The notes under the pieces were generated by a model. That model was not told the DNA's origin. It made no database searches and saw only the letters and a list, made by a program, of their open reading frames with translations. DNA of 64,000 nt, taken from contig JADCRB010000037.1 of assembly GCA_021464245.1 (NCBI GenBank), positions 5,047,858-5,111,857 on the forward strand, written 5' to 3'. Position 1 is the stretch's first letter. Every line of letters begins with the position of its first letter. This document shows positions 1 to 12,044 of this stretch, in pieces. The DNA is from Carallia brachiata. Taxonomy: Eukaryota; Streptophyta; Magnoliopsida; Malpighiales; Rhizophoraceae. A program made the translations under genes and the position numbers.

Positions 1-3000
1 TAATTATCTCCTTTTCATCCTGAGCAGCCCTACTTGCGCTCCACTTTGTAGTTCCATCTTTTATGACCTCTAATGAGCCCAAAAAAATGACAGGAGGGTG
101 GGGCTTAAATAATACTGCTTATTTTATTTTATTTTTTATTATTGGGTTTTTGTTTTCTGCCTTTTCTAATCCTAGACCAAAGAATATGGGTGATGTATGT
201 TAGGCACAGAGGAAGTGTTCGTGTTGCTTTCTAGGTTCAGCTGCCTTTCCCTCTTTAGCATAAAACAATGTAAACTGGTTTGACTGCTGTGCCCAAATTT
301 TCCCATCAAATGTTAGGTATTTTATTTACCATTTCATATACCTCTTTTCAGATGACCTATCATATACCTCTTTTTATCTGTTCTTTTGTTTTTTTTTTTT
401 TTTGGATTTGTGTTACTTCACATCCAACCACAGCACGCCACATGGACAATTATTAGCCAATGACGCAATCAAATCTTCAGTTCTAACTGAAATACATGGC
501 GGTGACTAATTAGTGAAGTTACATAGTAAGGCTGGAAGATCGGTAAAATCTTATGCCAAGTAGATATTTGGTACTTTTAAAAAAAGCAGTTTAGGAAGAT
601 AGCAGTAGCTATATGACCAGGGTCCCACCAAGACATGAATGGGTCATGCCTGGCCTGGCTGAGCTTATGCTACAGAAATCTAGAGGCAAATTGATTCTAT
701 GGACCATAGTGGGGGGCCAAACCATATGGCGATGTTAACTAAAGGAAGATGAAATACTGATACCCAAAGAAGCAAAGGAGCTCCACCTAGGATTGATATA
801 TTCCCCCTTTTATGCAGGGCTGACTTTCAAAGTGAGAAAATCAATGCAACGTGTTTATGACAGGGAATAATGTTTATACTTTTGCCAACTTTGTAATTAA
901 CAGGCCTTAAAAAAGTACTGATAAGTCATGGGGTGCGCCTTAACCTAACCATTGCAGTTTGATAACTTGATCATTTTGTCCTAAACTTAATATGCTAAAG
1001 ATATGTACAGGCACATAATGATCAGCTCAACTACCAGAGAATTAATCTCTAGAGAAATCTACTATCACTTTTTATGTATGAGCTAAGCATAAAAGATTGA
1101 TTAAGATCCCTCCAAGACCAGTAAATACACTAGAATTGCTGCATTTTTTTTTTCCATCAAGTTAGTAGTAGCGTAGATGCAAAAGAGGGGGAGGATGAGT
1201 GCCAGTTTTGGGGTTCAGACCCCAAACTTTGAAGTTAGAGAAATCAAGCCTCAACCAACTAAATTATACTCAGTGCTTAGAAATGCTGCATCTTTAGCAA
1301 TGACATATTAACAAAAAAAAAAAGAAGAAAAAAACTATGCCCACAAACATTAAATTGCAGATGGTATACGTATATCAACGGGTCAAAGGAATTTTGTTCA
1401 GGGGGAAGAGGAAGGGTAATTAGGTAAATGAAGGAGGGGATGAATGAGGGGTTGGGTAGTTCAAGCATTGAAAAAAGAGGAACTATATTAGATTGAAAGA
1501 CCATTAAAAACAAATAAATGCAAGAGTAATTGAGACGGTTGAGAATAATGAGGGGTATTACGTCAGATGATAAATACAAAATTCAATTAGCCTTAGGCCC
1601 TCCCCCATTGTTCAATCTCATTCTCTTGCCTTCCTTTTCAGTTTTTTTTTTCTCCTCTTTCTCATCCATTCACTAAATGCCACCCCTTCTGGTTCCATTC
1701 TCTATTTTGGAAATAACCCTTTTTTCTCTACAAACTTGCCCTCCTTTGTCCATGTTCTCCCCATTCAATTCGTTTCTCTTTTCCTTCTCTTCAATCCTCC
1801 TTCCTTTAACTCACACACATGTCCTCTATTCTAGTCTTTTTATATCTCTTTCCTAACTTTCTCCAAAACAATGAAAATTATTGAAAGGCATGAGGAATGC
1901 AAAATACGAGCTTATCTTATGTTATACTGAAAAATAAAGAATGTCTGTGATCCGTTCAAAACTTCAATTCATGTCACCCTGTTTATCAAGTATATTCAAG
2001 TCAAGAATTTGCCCTAGGTCATATACACTAGAATTATCTAACATGAAGATAAATGCTGAAAGCCATTAACAAAAGTGCTCAACTAAATTTAGATCTTATT
2101 ATTAGGCGTTTGTGTTTGGTGCAAATAAACCTACTGCCAATGTCTCACTGCTCTTGAGCTGCTGGATGTCACACAAAAGACCACGTATACGGAATTGTCA
2201 ATCCAACATCAATGAAAAATCTAGATTCACAATGATTACTAAATACATTGGTTTATCGCCATTTCCTATCTTTTCTACATATTGTGGATAGAACTCCACA
2301 TATGATGAACTGTTATTACTACATAGATAATAGCATTCGACAAGCACTTACTGTATTTGTGCATGTGTTGACATTCACATGGGTGTTTTTCTTTGTGCAT
2401 GGCAAGTCAGACTCTAGTTTATCAAGCAACAATAATCCATGATCCAAGAATCATTTCATCAAGGTCATGGAGTGATATAATAGATCTCAAAATAGTGGTG
2501 GATAAGTGAGTTCAACCCAGAGTATTTTGATGACAAGCCTATGGCCCGTTTATGCAAAAAAAAACTTCTCTTACAAGGATGACAAGCATAAGGTGTTACC
2601 TTATAGAAAGATGGAAATGTTAACTGACCTAAAGATACTTGGAATTCTAAAACTCCAGTCCAATTGCTTCAATTCATGATAACAGAACCTGCAACTGAAT
2701 ATGAATACAATTACAAGATGAAAATTTCAAGCGTATCAAGAAATGTTGTACTGTTTTTTAGACAACGACAAAATGACATGAGCTATGTCATCTTTTTTTA
2801 TCTTCAAACAACTGGAAACCCTGCAGCTGAACAGATAGATTCCAAATTTTACCTGGTTTACACAAGGAAAGCAAAAGAAATAAACAAAACTAATCATTGA
2901 GCGCTACTTAAGAACATTTGATAGAAAGTATTATGTCATAAATATACTAAAGAGACCATGTTATAAAGATATCTATACATCCATATGGCAGCACCTCCAT

Positions 3001-4372
3001 TTTGTATCTGTTCAACAGCATCAATCCCTTGATGTGAGGACTTAAAAGAAGCCACTAGCCACAAGGTCCAATAGTAGAGTTACCTAAGCTATTATTTTCA
3101 GGTCTAGAGTTCAAATCACAATGCTTATGAACCAAGAAAATAAGGACTTTAAAGATATGATGAATTACTTTGGAATCATCAAAGCCAAACTGAGTCATCA
3201 AAATTCGTGCTAAAAAAAAGGGGTATGCTGGACAAACTACAACTTTTCTTAGGTTTCCTCATCAAAGACATCGTTTTAATCCTTCTTGACAGGAATTTTT
3301 AATGATAAACACAACTCATGACAAGAAAAAATTTGAACTTCTATCCTAAAAATGGAAGTGAACCCTCAAGCAATGATATTAGAAATATTTCACATCTTCA
3401 AAGGCATGTCAAAAGCACATACATTATGTACATGCACACCCTCACAAACACAAACCAGTAAGGTTTAAGCATGTCATACTTAAATCAAGCAAGCAATTCT
3501 ATGCAAACCAATATGAATGTAAATGACCATTTGTTTATGTCAAGCTCACAACAGATTAATCGATCATGCCAATAGTATGCTTGGCATTCACACCCCATCT
3601 CTGCATTATCTGAACTGATCAATCATATACATTTGAAGTCCTGTGTTATAATTAAAAACTTTGAGCGTATTAAGATCTATTCCCTAACTGATACACAACA
3701 AACAATGGCTAGCTGATGTATCCTACACAGCTTAAATAGTCCAGCATTATATAAAGAAATTCTAGACACAGCATAAAAAAATTTTTTTCAACTACAGAAC
3801 TCACTCTGGTAAATAGAATGCTAGAGGCAGTAGTTTTGCAAAATGAACTCACTGTTATTGTTACATGTTGAAAATAATTATATAGGAGAAGGCCATAATT
3901 TCTTGCAGCAATCATGTCACAAAAGGGACTGTGGTACAATTTCTAGTGGCAATAATTTTGAAGCAAACATACTTGAAAAATGCACGTTAGGCAATAAATC
4001 CAACTCTTAATAGACAAAAAAATTATTACGCCCAACAAGTATTAATTACAGATTTGTGATAAGATGAATGCCAACTCAAAAAGAAGCTTCATTGATTGTG
4101 GATTAGAAAAAATTCCAAATTAATTTATATTCAGATATTGATCCTCAACATCCCAAATTGGGCTATAAAATACAATCACGTAGATTCCAAAAGTTTGGTA
4201 GATCATTATAACCATGTGAGGATACTTTGCATCTCACATGTTCAAAAATTTGCCTAAGAAATCAGGTTGAGAATTCCATTTTAACTCCAATGTAACTAGG
4301 CTAGACGTATGTTTTAAAGTCCAAGAAAGCTAGGTTCTAATGGTGCAAAAGAGAGCTGGCTCACAACCGTCG
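1..4372. other. Intergenic, no gene recognised
   Basis: No reading frame here has recognisable protein similarity or a plausible exon structure. The DNA is AT-rich with scattered homopolymers. A stretch around 1195-1285, read on the minus strand, has an A-box-like and B-box-like spacing reminiscent of a decayed tRNA-derived SINE, but it is too weak to call. The part just below 4373 presumably holds the 3' UTR of the RRM/CCHC gene. Confidence 0.5.
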
Positions 4373-6382
4373 TCAGGGGTTGTCTTGACCAAGCTCTCCC
4401 CATCCACTGCTACTCCTAATATATTTGTCAATAATATGAAATTCCTTATTATGCTTGACTCGTTTAGCATAATTCTCAATGGTAACTGGGCCCTTCTTCA
4501 ATCTCCTATTGTAGATGACATGCCAAGGCCACAAACGAGCATAACCAAAGTAGGCCTCTGTGGCTAAATAACTTTCCTTTTTATCTTGGAGGTCAAGGCC
4601 ATAGTGCTTCAAAACCATGGACAACTCCTCTGAAGATATACTTGCTGAATTGGTAGTGTAAGAACTTCCACTTCCATAAGCTTCTAATTCAAGCATTTTA
4701 ATTTGAAGTGTTATGGACTCCGTCATCAATGCATCAGAATCTCGATAGCCCGTTGCCCCTATTGAGCTCTCTGGAAAAAAATTCCCAGATGCAACTGTTT
4801 TCTCTGCTTCTAGCGTGCTTAGACTTTGGCCTTCGTTTAGTGGCCTTGAGTGCATTTCATCCTCGTAGTTGTCCTTCTGCTGAGGTTCACATTCTTCCAT
4901 CACGGTTTCCCCTTCAATGTATGCAACTCCAATGTCGTTATTAACAACGACCTTTCATCTTCAAGTTTGGCATCTTCCAACAAGGGATCTTCATCTGCTG
5001 GTTCCTCCTGTTCAATCAAATCCTCCTTGGATTCTAGTGTGCCAGCATTAAAAGGCAATAATATGGGGGCTCTTGACCTAAACTTGGAAATTTTTGATCT
5101 AGAATAGCGGGATGCTGAACTAAACTTTGAATCAGATGTTATTGAATGTGCTCTGATAGATACAAATTTGGATCTGGAGCGGGAATGAGATCTTTGGGCA
5201 TGCTTAGAGGATTGAGATGTTGAGCACAATTTGGACACAATGTAATCAGAATCAAGAGGAGACGGAAATGAGCTTCTTGCTTTTGTTGTGCGATGCTCTT
5301 TCCCAGAATCAATTTCCTTCTTACTTCGCTTGTTTCCATCATAAACATTTCTCCAAAACCTATCAGTTTCCTTTGCCATAGGGGATCTTCCAGTGCTCTT
5401 TAATCTCTGATGCCTTCTTGAGCCCAATTTTCTTTCATGCTTGAGTCTCCTTGTTGAGTTGGCATCCATACTTGAATGCAGCTTTTCCCTTGAACTTGAC
5501 CTGTATCTTTCTGGCTTGCCTACATGTCTAGTTCCATCAATGGTATCATCAACCCTACGGCCAAACATAGATGCGTACTTTTGTGAAGCATTTGTCTGGG
5601 GACAATTGCGCATTTTGTGACCCAAACCTCCACATCTGTAGCAAAATCCTCTATTTTTTGCATGCTTGGATTGTTGTGGATTTTTTTTTGTTGAGTTTAT
5701 CTCCTACAACATTCTTTTTAGACTTTCTTAGAACAGAATCACTAGGATACATCATCTAATGGTTCTCGTCGTCATTTTTCTCATAGTAACTCGTGACAGG
5801 TTCATACTTGTCAAATTTCACTCCATGTTTAACACCATTTTCACCCGGTAGGTCACTCAACTTTTTACCCCATCTATCATTTTCCACTATACCACCATCA
5901 TCTAAAAAGTCTTCCCTATAACCACGATGATCTTCCCCAATGACCTTTTTAGCACCATATGGAGGAAAGATTGTTTCTTCCCCAGTAATTTCGGCCGAAC
6001 TCAGCCTTTTATTACTCATCTCCAATTGCTTAAAACTCATCTGATTATCTGCCCGATCATCCAAATCTTCCAACTTTCTTCTCGTACAATAATCTCCCCC
6101 CACAGATTCCTGATCACGCATTGGCTCGTTGGCTCTATTAGAGCTTGCAAACCTTTTTCCTGGTCTGGGCTGTTTATTTGACCATGTCAGGGTCAATGGC
6201 TCTCCACATATATTCTTGTCCAGAAGTGCTCTTAGAGCTTTCTCTGCATTAGAAGGGAAGTCATATACCACAAATCCATATCCATCTTTCAGCCGCACAC
6301 TGCATTGTCCAAACCTTCGAAAGACCTGTTCAAGTTGATCTCCACGGATGCGAGATAACAGATTACCAATATACAACGACAT
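4373..6382 (-). CDS. RRM plus CCHC-knuckle, RS-rich RNA-binding protein (SR-type splicing-factor-like), reading frame interrupted
   Basis: Probable nuclear RNA-binding protein of the SR-related type, acting in pre-mRNA processing. Reading from the ATG at 6382 (MSLYIGNLLSRIRGDQ), residues 1-75 form one RRM: RNP2 is LYIGNL and the RNP1-like stretch is GYGFVVYDF. A charged linker follows, then a CCHC zinc knuckle (C-x2-C-x4-H-x4-C: CYRCGGLGHKMRNC) at about 5650-5605, then an arginine/serine-rich stretch with SRSRS dipeptides, an acidic region, and a C-terminal part ending SSSGWGELGQDNP. The sequence directly upstream of the ATG reads CTGCAG, a good intron acceptor, so a 5' UTR intron is likely. 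The frame is broken three times: an in-frame TAG at 5756-5758 with protein-like sequence continuing past it in the same frame (MMYPSDSVLRKSKK), a shift at the A9 run (5681-5689), and a shift near 4953-4955 beside AAA. Similarity in character persists across all three. It may be a real gene with sequence errors or an intron-poor decaying copy. Confidence 0.72.
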
Positions 6383-6389
6383 CTGCAGC

Positions 6390-9300
6390 CAAGATTTCAA
6401 ATAATTTCTTCAATGAATAAACCCAATTTTCCAAGAATCGGCACATTCTTGCAGAAAAAGACATTACATTAATTCACACGTACATTTAAATCTGAAATAT
6501 GGCCCAAGAAATCAAAAAGAAACATAAGCCAAAAAAAACAAAAAAGAAAACCCAAATCAAATTTCTTTAAAGAGGTTTAAACCATTATAGTTTGCCCTAG
6601 CAAAGCAAGACCCCATCATTCCTTTACTTTAGATCCACTCCACGTACAGACAGACAAGCATAAACCCACGTAAGACCCAACCTCGGAACCCAGAATCCAC
6701 AAAATCTTTGAAAAAGGTAAGTGGAAAAGGAAACCAACACAGAAGGGGAAACGGGAAAAACGCCGAACATCTGGCATGCATAAAAACAAAAAAAAGGCAA
6801 AAATTACAATATTAAGGCGTAGAAACAAGAAAGCATAGCAATGCCAGACGAGAAGCAATGGTGAAAACCAGGGGAATATCAAAATTTTTAGTGCTTGGGA
6901 ATATTCTTCTTCTCTTCCAAAGCAATGAATCACTGTTAACGCCAACTCTAGTTAAGTTTAGCAGCTTGCTTGGTAAGTTTTCTTCTCTTCCTCTTTCTTC
7001 CTTTTCTTTTCATTTTTTTTTTTTTGGGAAAAATTTGATGGGCATACGATTTTTCTCTATTGTATTCACTTACGTTTTTTTTTGTGCAATCATGAGCTTT
7101 TTTTGTGTAACCGCAATAATAAAAAGTGATACAAAAAATATTACTATTTTTTTGTTTCACATTTTTCCTTTATAATTGCACAAAAAATGCCCTTAATTAC
7201 ACAAAAAAATACATGAAGACGTAATAAAAAAAATCATATGCTCATATAATGAATTTTTTTTTTTTGTTTTTGAATTGACTAGACACAGCATTTGAAGACG
7301 TGGTAAGATTCCACTGGCTTTCTTTCTGACCCGCCATCGAGTGGGAACCACCGCCTAATGGAATATACTAGCATGAGCTAAAATGGTGTAGCACTGGCTA
7401 TTATTCCAGCTAACACTACAATTTTAATAATTAATATATTTTATATAGTTATAATTAAAAATAATAATATTTATTATTATATAATTTATTATTATTATTA
7501 TTATATAAATATATTAAATATTATCATCTAAATAATTTTTTTGTATGATTATGAATATTTTTCATTTTTGTTTTTAAAGAAGAAAAAAGTACTAGAAATA
7601 TGTTAGTCAATCGCCTCACGGGGACTTATACACCAAGGTTGAGAGTCACCAACATCCTCCTTCAGATTATTCCGTAAGAAAGATCAATTATTGTAGCACT
7701 GTTATGTTTGAGTAGGCCACTCTTGAGTTCAACTACAATAATGGGTTTAAAATTAAACATTATATTCTTAATATAAATCTTTTTTTATTTAGAATGAAAT
7801 TCTAATTTTGATTTAGAATAAAAAAAAAGTGTAGCACTCTCATTAACAAAATTAGAAACTAATAAATATGATTTTTACCACTGGAGACTTTAACATTATA
7901 TTATTATTATTATTATTATCATCATAATCATCGTTATTGTTTGATACAATGGGAGAAATAAATAAATAAGCTAACTAACAAAAACAATCAACTTTTGATG
8001 AACAAAATTTCGTGTTTGTCTCTGTTAAGGAAAGGCATGAGACCCGCCTGATGTGAAGATAACATTTATGCATCTGAAGCAGAAATTCCCAAATTAGCTA
8101 AAAAGAACCCAGCACAAGTATTACTTTCTCAGAGAGCATACTGTAACTTTAGGCACCAAATCCTAACACAGAGAGTGTTGATATCGGCCAAAAGAACAAA
8201 ATAGGAGACCTTCTTTTTTTTTAATATAAAAAAATTTATTATTAATATATAAATTATCGCATTTATAGCTGAAAAAACCTTACCATTATATACACACATA
8301 TTTTTATGATTAATCCATCACAATATGACACCAAAAAATTCCTCGCAATCAAGGATTTGGTACAGTATTGACAAGTTTACCATTAGCTAGATATGACTTC
8401 ATTGGTTCATCAACTTTTTCAACGTTAGACAAAAAAAAGTTACGGTAATCCATTTAAAATAAGCAATCTTTGGTTTAACAACTCGTGGTGGTACAGTAGC
8501 TATAGAATTATTTTATAGTTTATAACTTTATATTATGGAGTAATACATTTGAATTATTTATAAAATATTTGATAAAATTAAGCATAAATTTAACTTTATA
8601 CAATTTTAGAAGTGTTGTTTTTTATTTGGCGTCATGAAATTTGTTCATCCACAAACCTAAGTGATCACTGTAAAATTTTTTTTTTCCTAAGATGTAAATA
8701 CTACTCTTATTTTTTACATTTTTTGTTAAAAAATGCAATGTGGTATTACGATTAGGTTTAACCAATTTATTGCAATATGCAAGTTATTCGTGTTATTCTT
8801 TCGACTAAAAATTAGGATTAACATTGTTATATCATCAATTCATTGAGAACACCAATGAAATTGAGATTTAAATTTGAAATCTTCTGTCTTAAAAATAAGA
8901 TCAATTTCACTAAATTATACCTCATGGTTGAACCTTATAATTATTAGCATTGTTTTAATTCTCCAACCTTGGTTAAAGTATGATCCCAATTCGTATGGAG
9001 TAGTTAGCATTTATTTCCTTAAAGAATATCATTTGTTTCAGAAAAAAAAAAACATTTCATTTTCCTGATTCCTTTTATTATAAATATCATCAAGTTTAGT
9101 CCATGAACAAATGAATGATTCAGGGACATTAATTTTGCAGTGCATTCTACCATAGACTTCTACGGTTTATTATTATTATTATTATTATTATTTTGACTCA
9201 ATTTGAACATGATATACTTAATTTCAAAGATGATGTAGATTTAAACTTTTCACAAATTAATGTTAAAGATATTTTTTGCATATATTGAATAAGTTTGGTA

Positions 9301-9540
9301 ATAGTTCAAGTGGGAGTTTTTATTTACAAAATAACATTTCAATAATGCACAAACTCCAAAGTGAACTACACCATAATAAATATGTTTGTTTCCCTTTTTT
9401 TTCTTTCAATTTGAGTTTGGAGACTAAAAAGTGTTTGAATATCACGCCAACATCACCATACTCTCTTTTCCCTCTCTCTAACTGTTTCTCTTTCAATTTT
9501 CTTTAAAATCTCTCCCTCTTTCTCTATTGGATTTCTAGTC
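6390..9540. other. Intergenic, probable upstream region of the RRM/CCHC gene
   Basis: The first few hundred bases (6390-6960) probably hold the 5' UTR intron and promoter of the minus-strand RNA-binding gene. The remainder is AT-rich, with short ATT triplet runs near 7895-7920 and 9171-9192, and no supported gene. Confidence 0.45.
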
Positions 9541-10487
9541 AGCAAAGATGACTAGTCACTTCCACCGACCAGCCACTCCCACCCTCTCTCTCTCTTTTTT
9601 CCTCTACCTCTCCCCTTGGTCTTTGTTGCCCTTCCCACATTGTGTTCTTCTCTTTCTTACCACCCATTTGCTTGGTTTATGGTCTTTTAGTTAGTTTTCT
9701 CTCCAGATCTAGCTCTACTAGTGCATTCCACGGCCCTTCTGTCATCGCTTTTGGCTTCCTCTCGAGCCCAACATCTCTTTCACCATTTCAAGCATTACTT
9801 CCAACAACAGTGTTGCTGTACCGACAACACCGCCATGTTGGTTGCCACAAATTCAGCTACCTTGTTCGTCTCAAGTGGAGCTGCTGGTGCTACCTGCCCT
9901 TGATACTGCTTTGACGAGGCCTCTACCATTAGAGATGTTGTCGCTCGCCACATTGGCGATGGCTCCACCGTCGACACCGGCGCTCTCACCGGCGTCCGCA
10001 ATTGCCACATCTGTGTTTTTTTTTTTAGTTGGGCTACTGTGTTTATTTTTGACTTGGACGTACTGATGTGTTTGTTTGTTGGTTTTTGGGACTGGAGCTT
10101 TATCTTGTTTATTTTTAGTTTGTGTGTGTTTGTAAGATAAGTTTGAAGGAAACCGTTGCCAGGTATACTTGGTCAGTTTTTGACAAAAGTCCGTCGAGAT
10201 GCGGTTCGTGGTGCTGTAGGCAGTTTTATCTAAACAAGTTAGATCAGTTTGGAATCTCGGATTTAGGTAGTCTAACTTAGTTTTTGTTTGTTCTCTTATC
10301 AGAGTGATTTGTCTAATTGAGTTTCGGACCCAATTAGTTTATGGTCCTTATGACCTAATCAATCATACGTCATTTGAGCCGATTGTATTTCCTATCTTGT
10401 GCGGATTTTTCCGATACTTTTGCGTTGGTCCCATGTACGGAAACAAATTATCTTAATGCAATGGTTTTCTTTTCGGTCAAAAAAAAA
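9541..10487 (+). mobile_element. Putative poly(A)-tailed retroelement fragment (copy A)
   Basis: A CT-rich leader, a more GC-rich middle and a T/G-rich tail end in an A9 tract at 10479-10487. Just before the tail is TTAATGCAATGGTTTTC. Similar tails precede A-tracts at 17745-17777 and 55519-55553, which suggests three copies of one non-LTR or other poly(A)-retroposed family. No reverse transcriptase was recognised, so the class is inferred from the tail only. Confidence 0.4.
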
Positions 10488-10654
10488 TATATCACTTGAG
10501 CAAAAGTCGTTTGCTTATCACTCTTAAATAAACGCATGAAGACAATTTTTTTTTTCAATAAATAAAATTTTAAGAGTATGAGAGCTATCTTTATTCTAGA
10601 AGTAAGGAGTACTTATAAACCACTAAAGATTTATACTAGGACTTACATGTCATT

Positions 10655-11292
10655 ATAGGTGTCAAAACGGGTCATCGGGTTGGGTTCGGGTTGGGTCACT
10701 TCGGGTTCGGGTCACTTCGGGTCGGGTTACTTACGGGTCAAGTTATCTTCGGGTCATTTTGGGTTGGGTCACTTCGGGTTCGGGTCGGGTTCGAGTCAAC
10801 TCACGGGTTGACCACGTCATCAAAAATGATAACGTGACATTTTTTATTAAAAATTTTAAAATTTTAAAAATTTCAAAAATTTTACTAAAAATTCTTAAAA
10901 ATCAAAGAAAATCATATGATTGAAAAATAATTGAAAATTTTTCTTTTAAAATATTTTTAAAAATTAAAATAAAATTTAAAACTGTATAAAAAATCTCAAA
11001 ATATTCTAAAAAAATTTATAATTAAGATTTATATTGAAAATAGTATAATCTATACTTTTTATAATATAAAATATGCTAAATTTTTTCATTTTATTTTTTT
11101 GTTCCCTTAAGAAAAAAAAAAAGTTCGGGTCAACGGGTCGGGTTAGGGTTGGGTCGGGTTTGACCCAAAAATTTTCGGGTCATTCGGGTTCGGGTCATTT
11201 CGGGTTAGGTCATCCTTCGGGTCGGGTTCGGGTCGTATTTTTTCGGGCGGGTTCGGGTCAACCCATCGGGTCGGGTCAGCTTTTGACACCTC
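10655..11292. mobile_element. Mutator-like MITE with CGGGT-rich ends (copy 1)
   Basis: A 638-bp element bounded by inverted termini: AGGTGTCAAAACGGGTC on the left and the complement of GAGGTGTCAAAA on the right. An 11-bp direct repeat, TACATGTCATT, flanks it at 10644-10654 and 11293-11303. Both tips are about 150 bp of degenerate TCGGGT/GGGTC repeats; the middle is AT-rich without coding capacity. A duplication of 9-11 bp fits Mutator-like elements. A second copy lies at 43647-44184 in the same orientation. Confidence 0.8.
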
Positions 11293-11303
11293 TACATGTC
11301 ATT

Positions 11304-12044
11304 GATTCAAAAGGAACTGTAATAGTAGTCAATAAAATTCGAACTCGAAATCCTATCAATTTCTCTTTTGTCATATGTATAAGTTATATCTCTCTTTGAT
11401 AAGATAGAGTAACTCACAGATGTTATTAAATATCAAATTTAGGTTTTTTTTTTTTGAACAAGCAAAAAGTGTATCCAGAGTACGTTGATTATCGCATTTG
11501 TGGATTGAAATTAGATTTTGACCTGTTATCATCCTCGTTTAATCTCTCCTATAAGAAGAACTAATCACTCAAATACTATTTAGTCCGAGTAAACCTTCCC
11601 ACATCCGATTACAGTACTAATAAATTTTAGACTTATAATGTATATAGCATAACTTCTTGACACTAAAAGCACTATTGCAGCAACTCGAAAATTTAGGTAT
11701 TTATAAGCAAAATCTGTATTAGCTCATTACTCCAAAAACAACGTGCCCTAAAATCTCCTCCTTCCCAAATCCATGGATTCGTGGGCTTTTAAAACAAATC
11801 GAAGCAACAATGATCCGAGTCCAAATTGACAATTCCACCAGTGGACATTTAGCAAGCAACCAAAGCTAAATCCGAAACAAGTCCACTTTGTTCTCTAGAA
11901 AACCGAAAAAAAAAAAAACACAAGTATTTATCGCGCTCAACCATCGGTTGCCTCTGCTCCACCCACACTTCTTCTATAGTTCTATTACAGCCCCAATATT
12001 TTTGCCAATCTCTGACCCTTCTTCGTCCTCTCTCGCGATAACCC
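11304..12044. other. Intergenic and UEV1 promoter/5' UTR
   Basis: Up to about 11850 nothing is recognised. From about 11900 to the UEV1 start codon the sequence becomes CT-rich, typical of a plant 5' leader. No clear TATA box was seen. Confidence 0.4.

Noticed and set aside
1195..1285. Possible tRNA-derived SINE on the minus strand
   Set aside because: A-box and B-box-like motifs are degenerate and no poly(A) or target duplication was seen.
10656..10820. CGGGT repeats considered as interstitial telomere or minisatellite
   Set aside because: The repeats are not the plant telomere unit and form the inverted ends of a transposable element.
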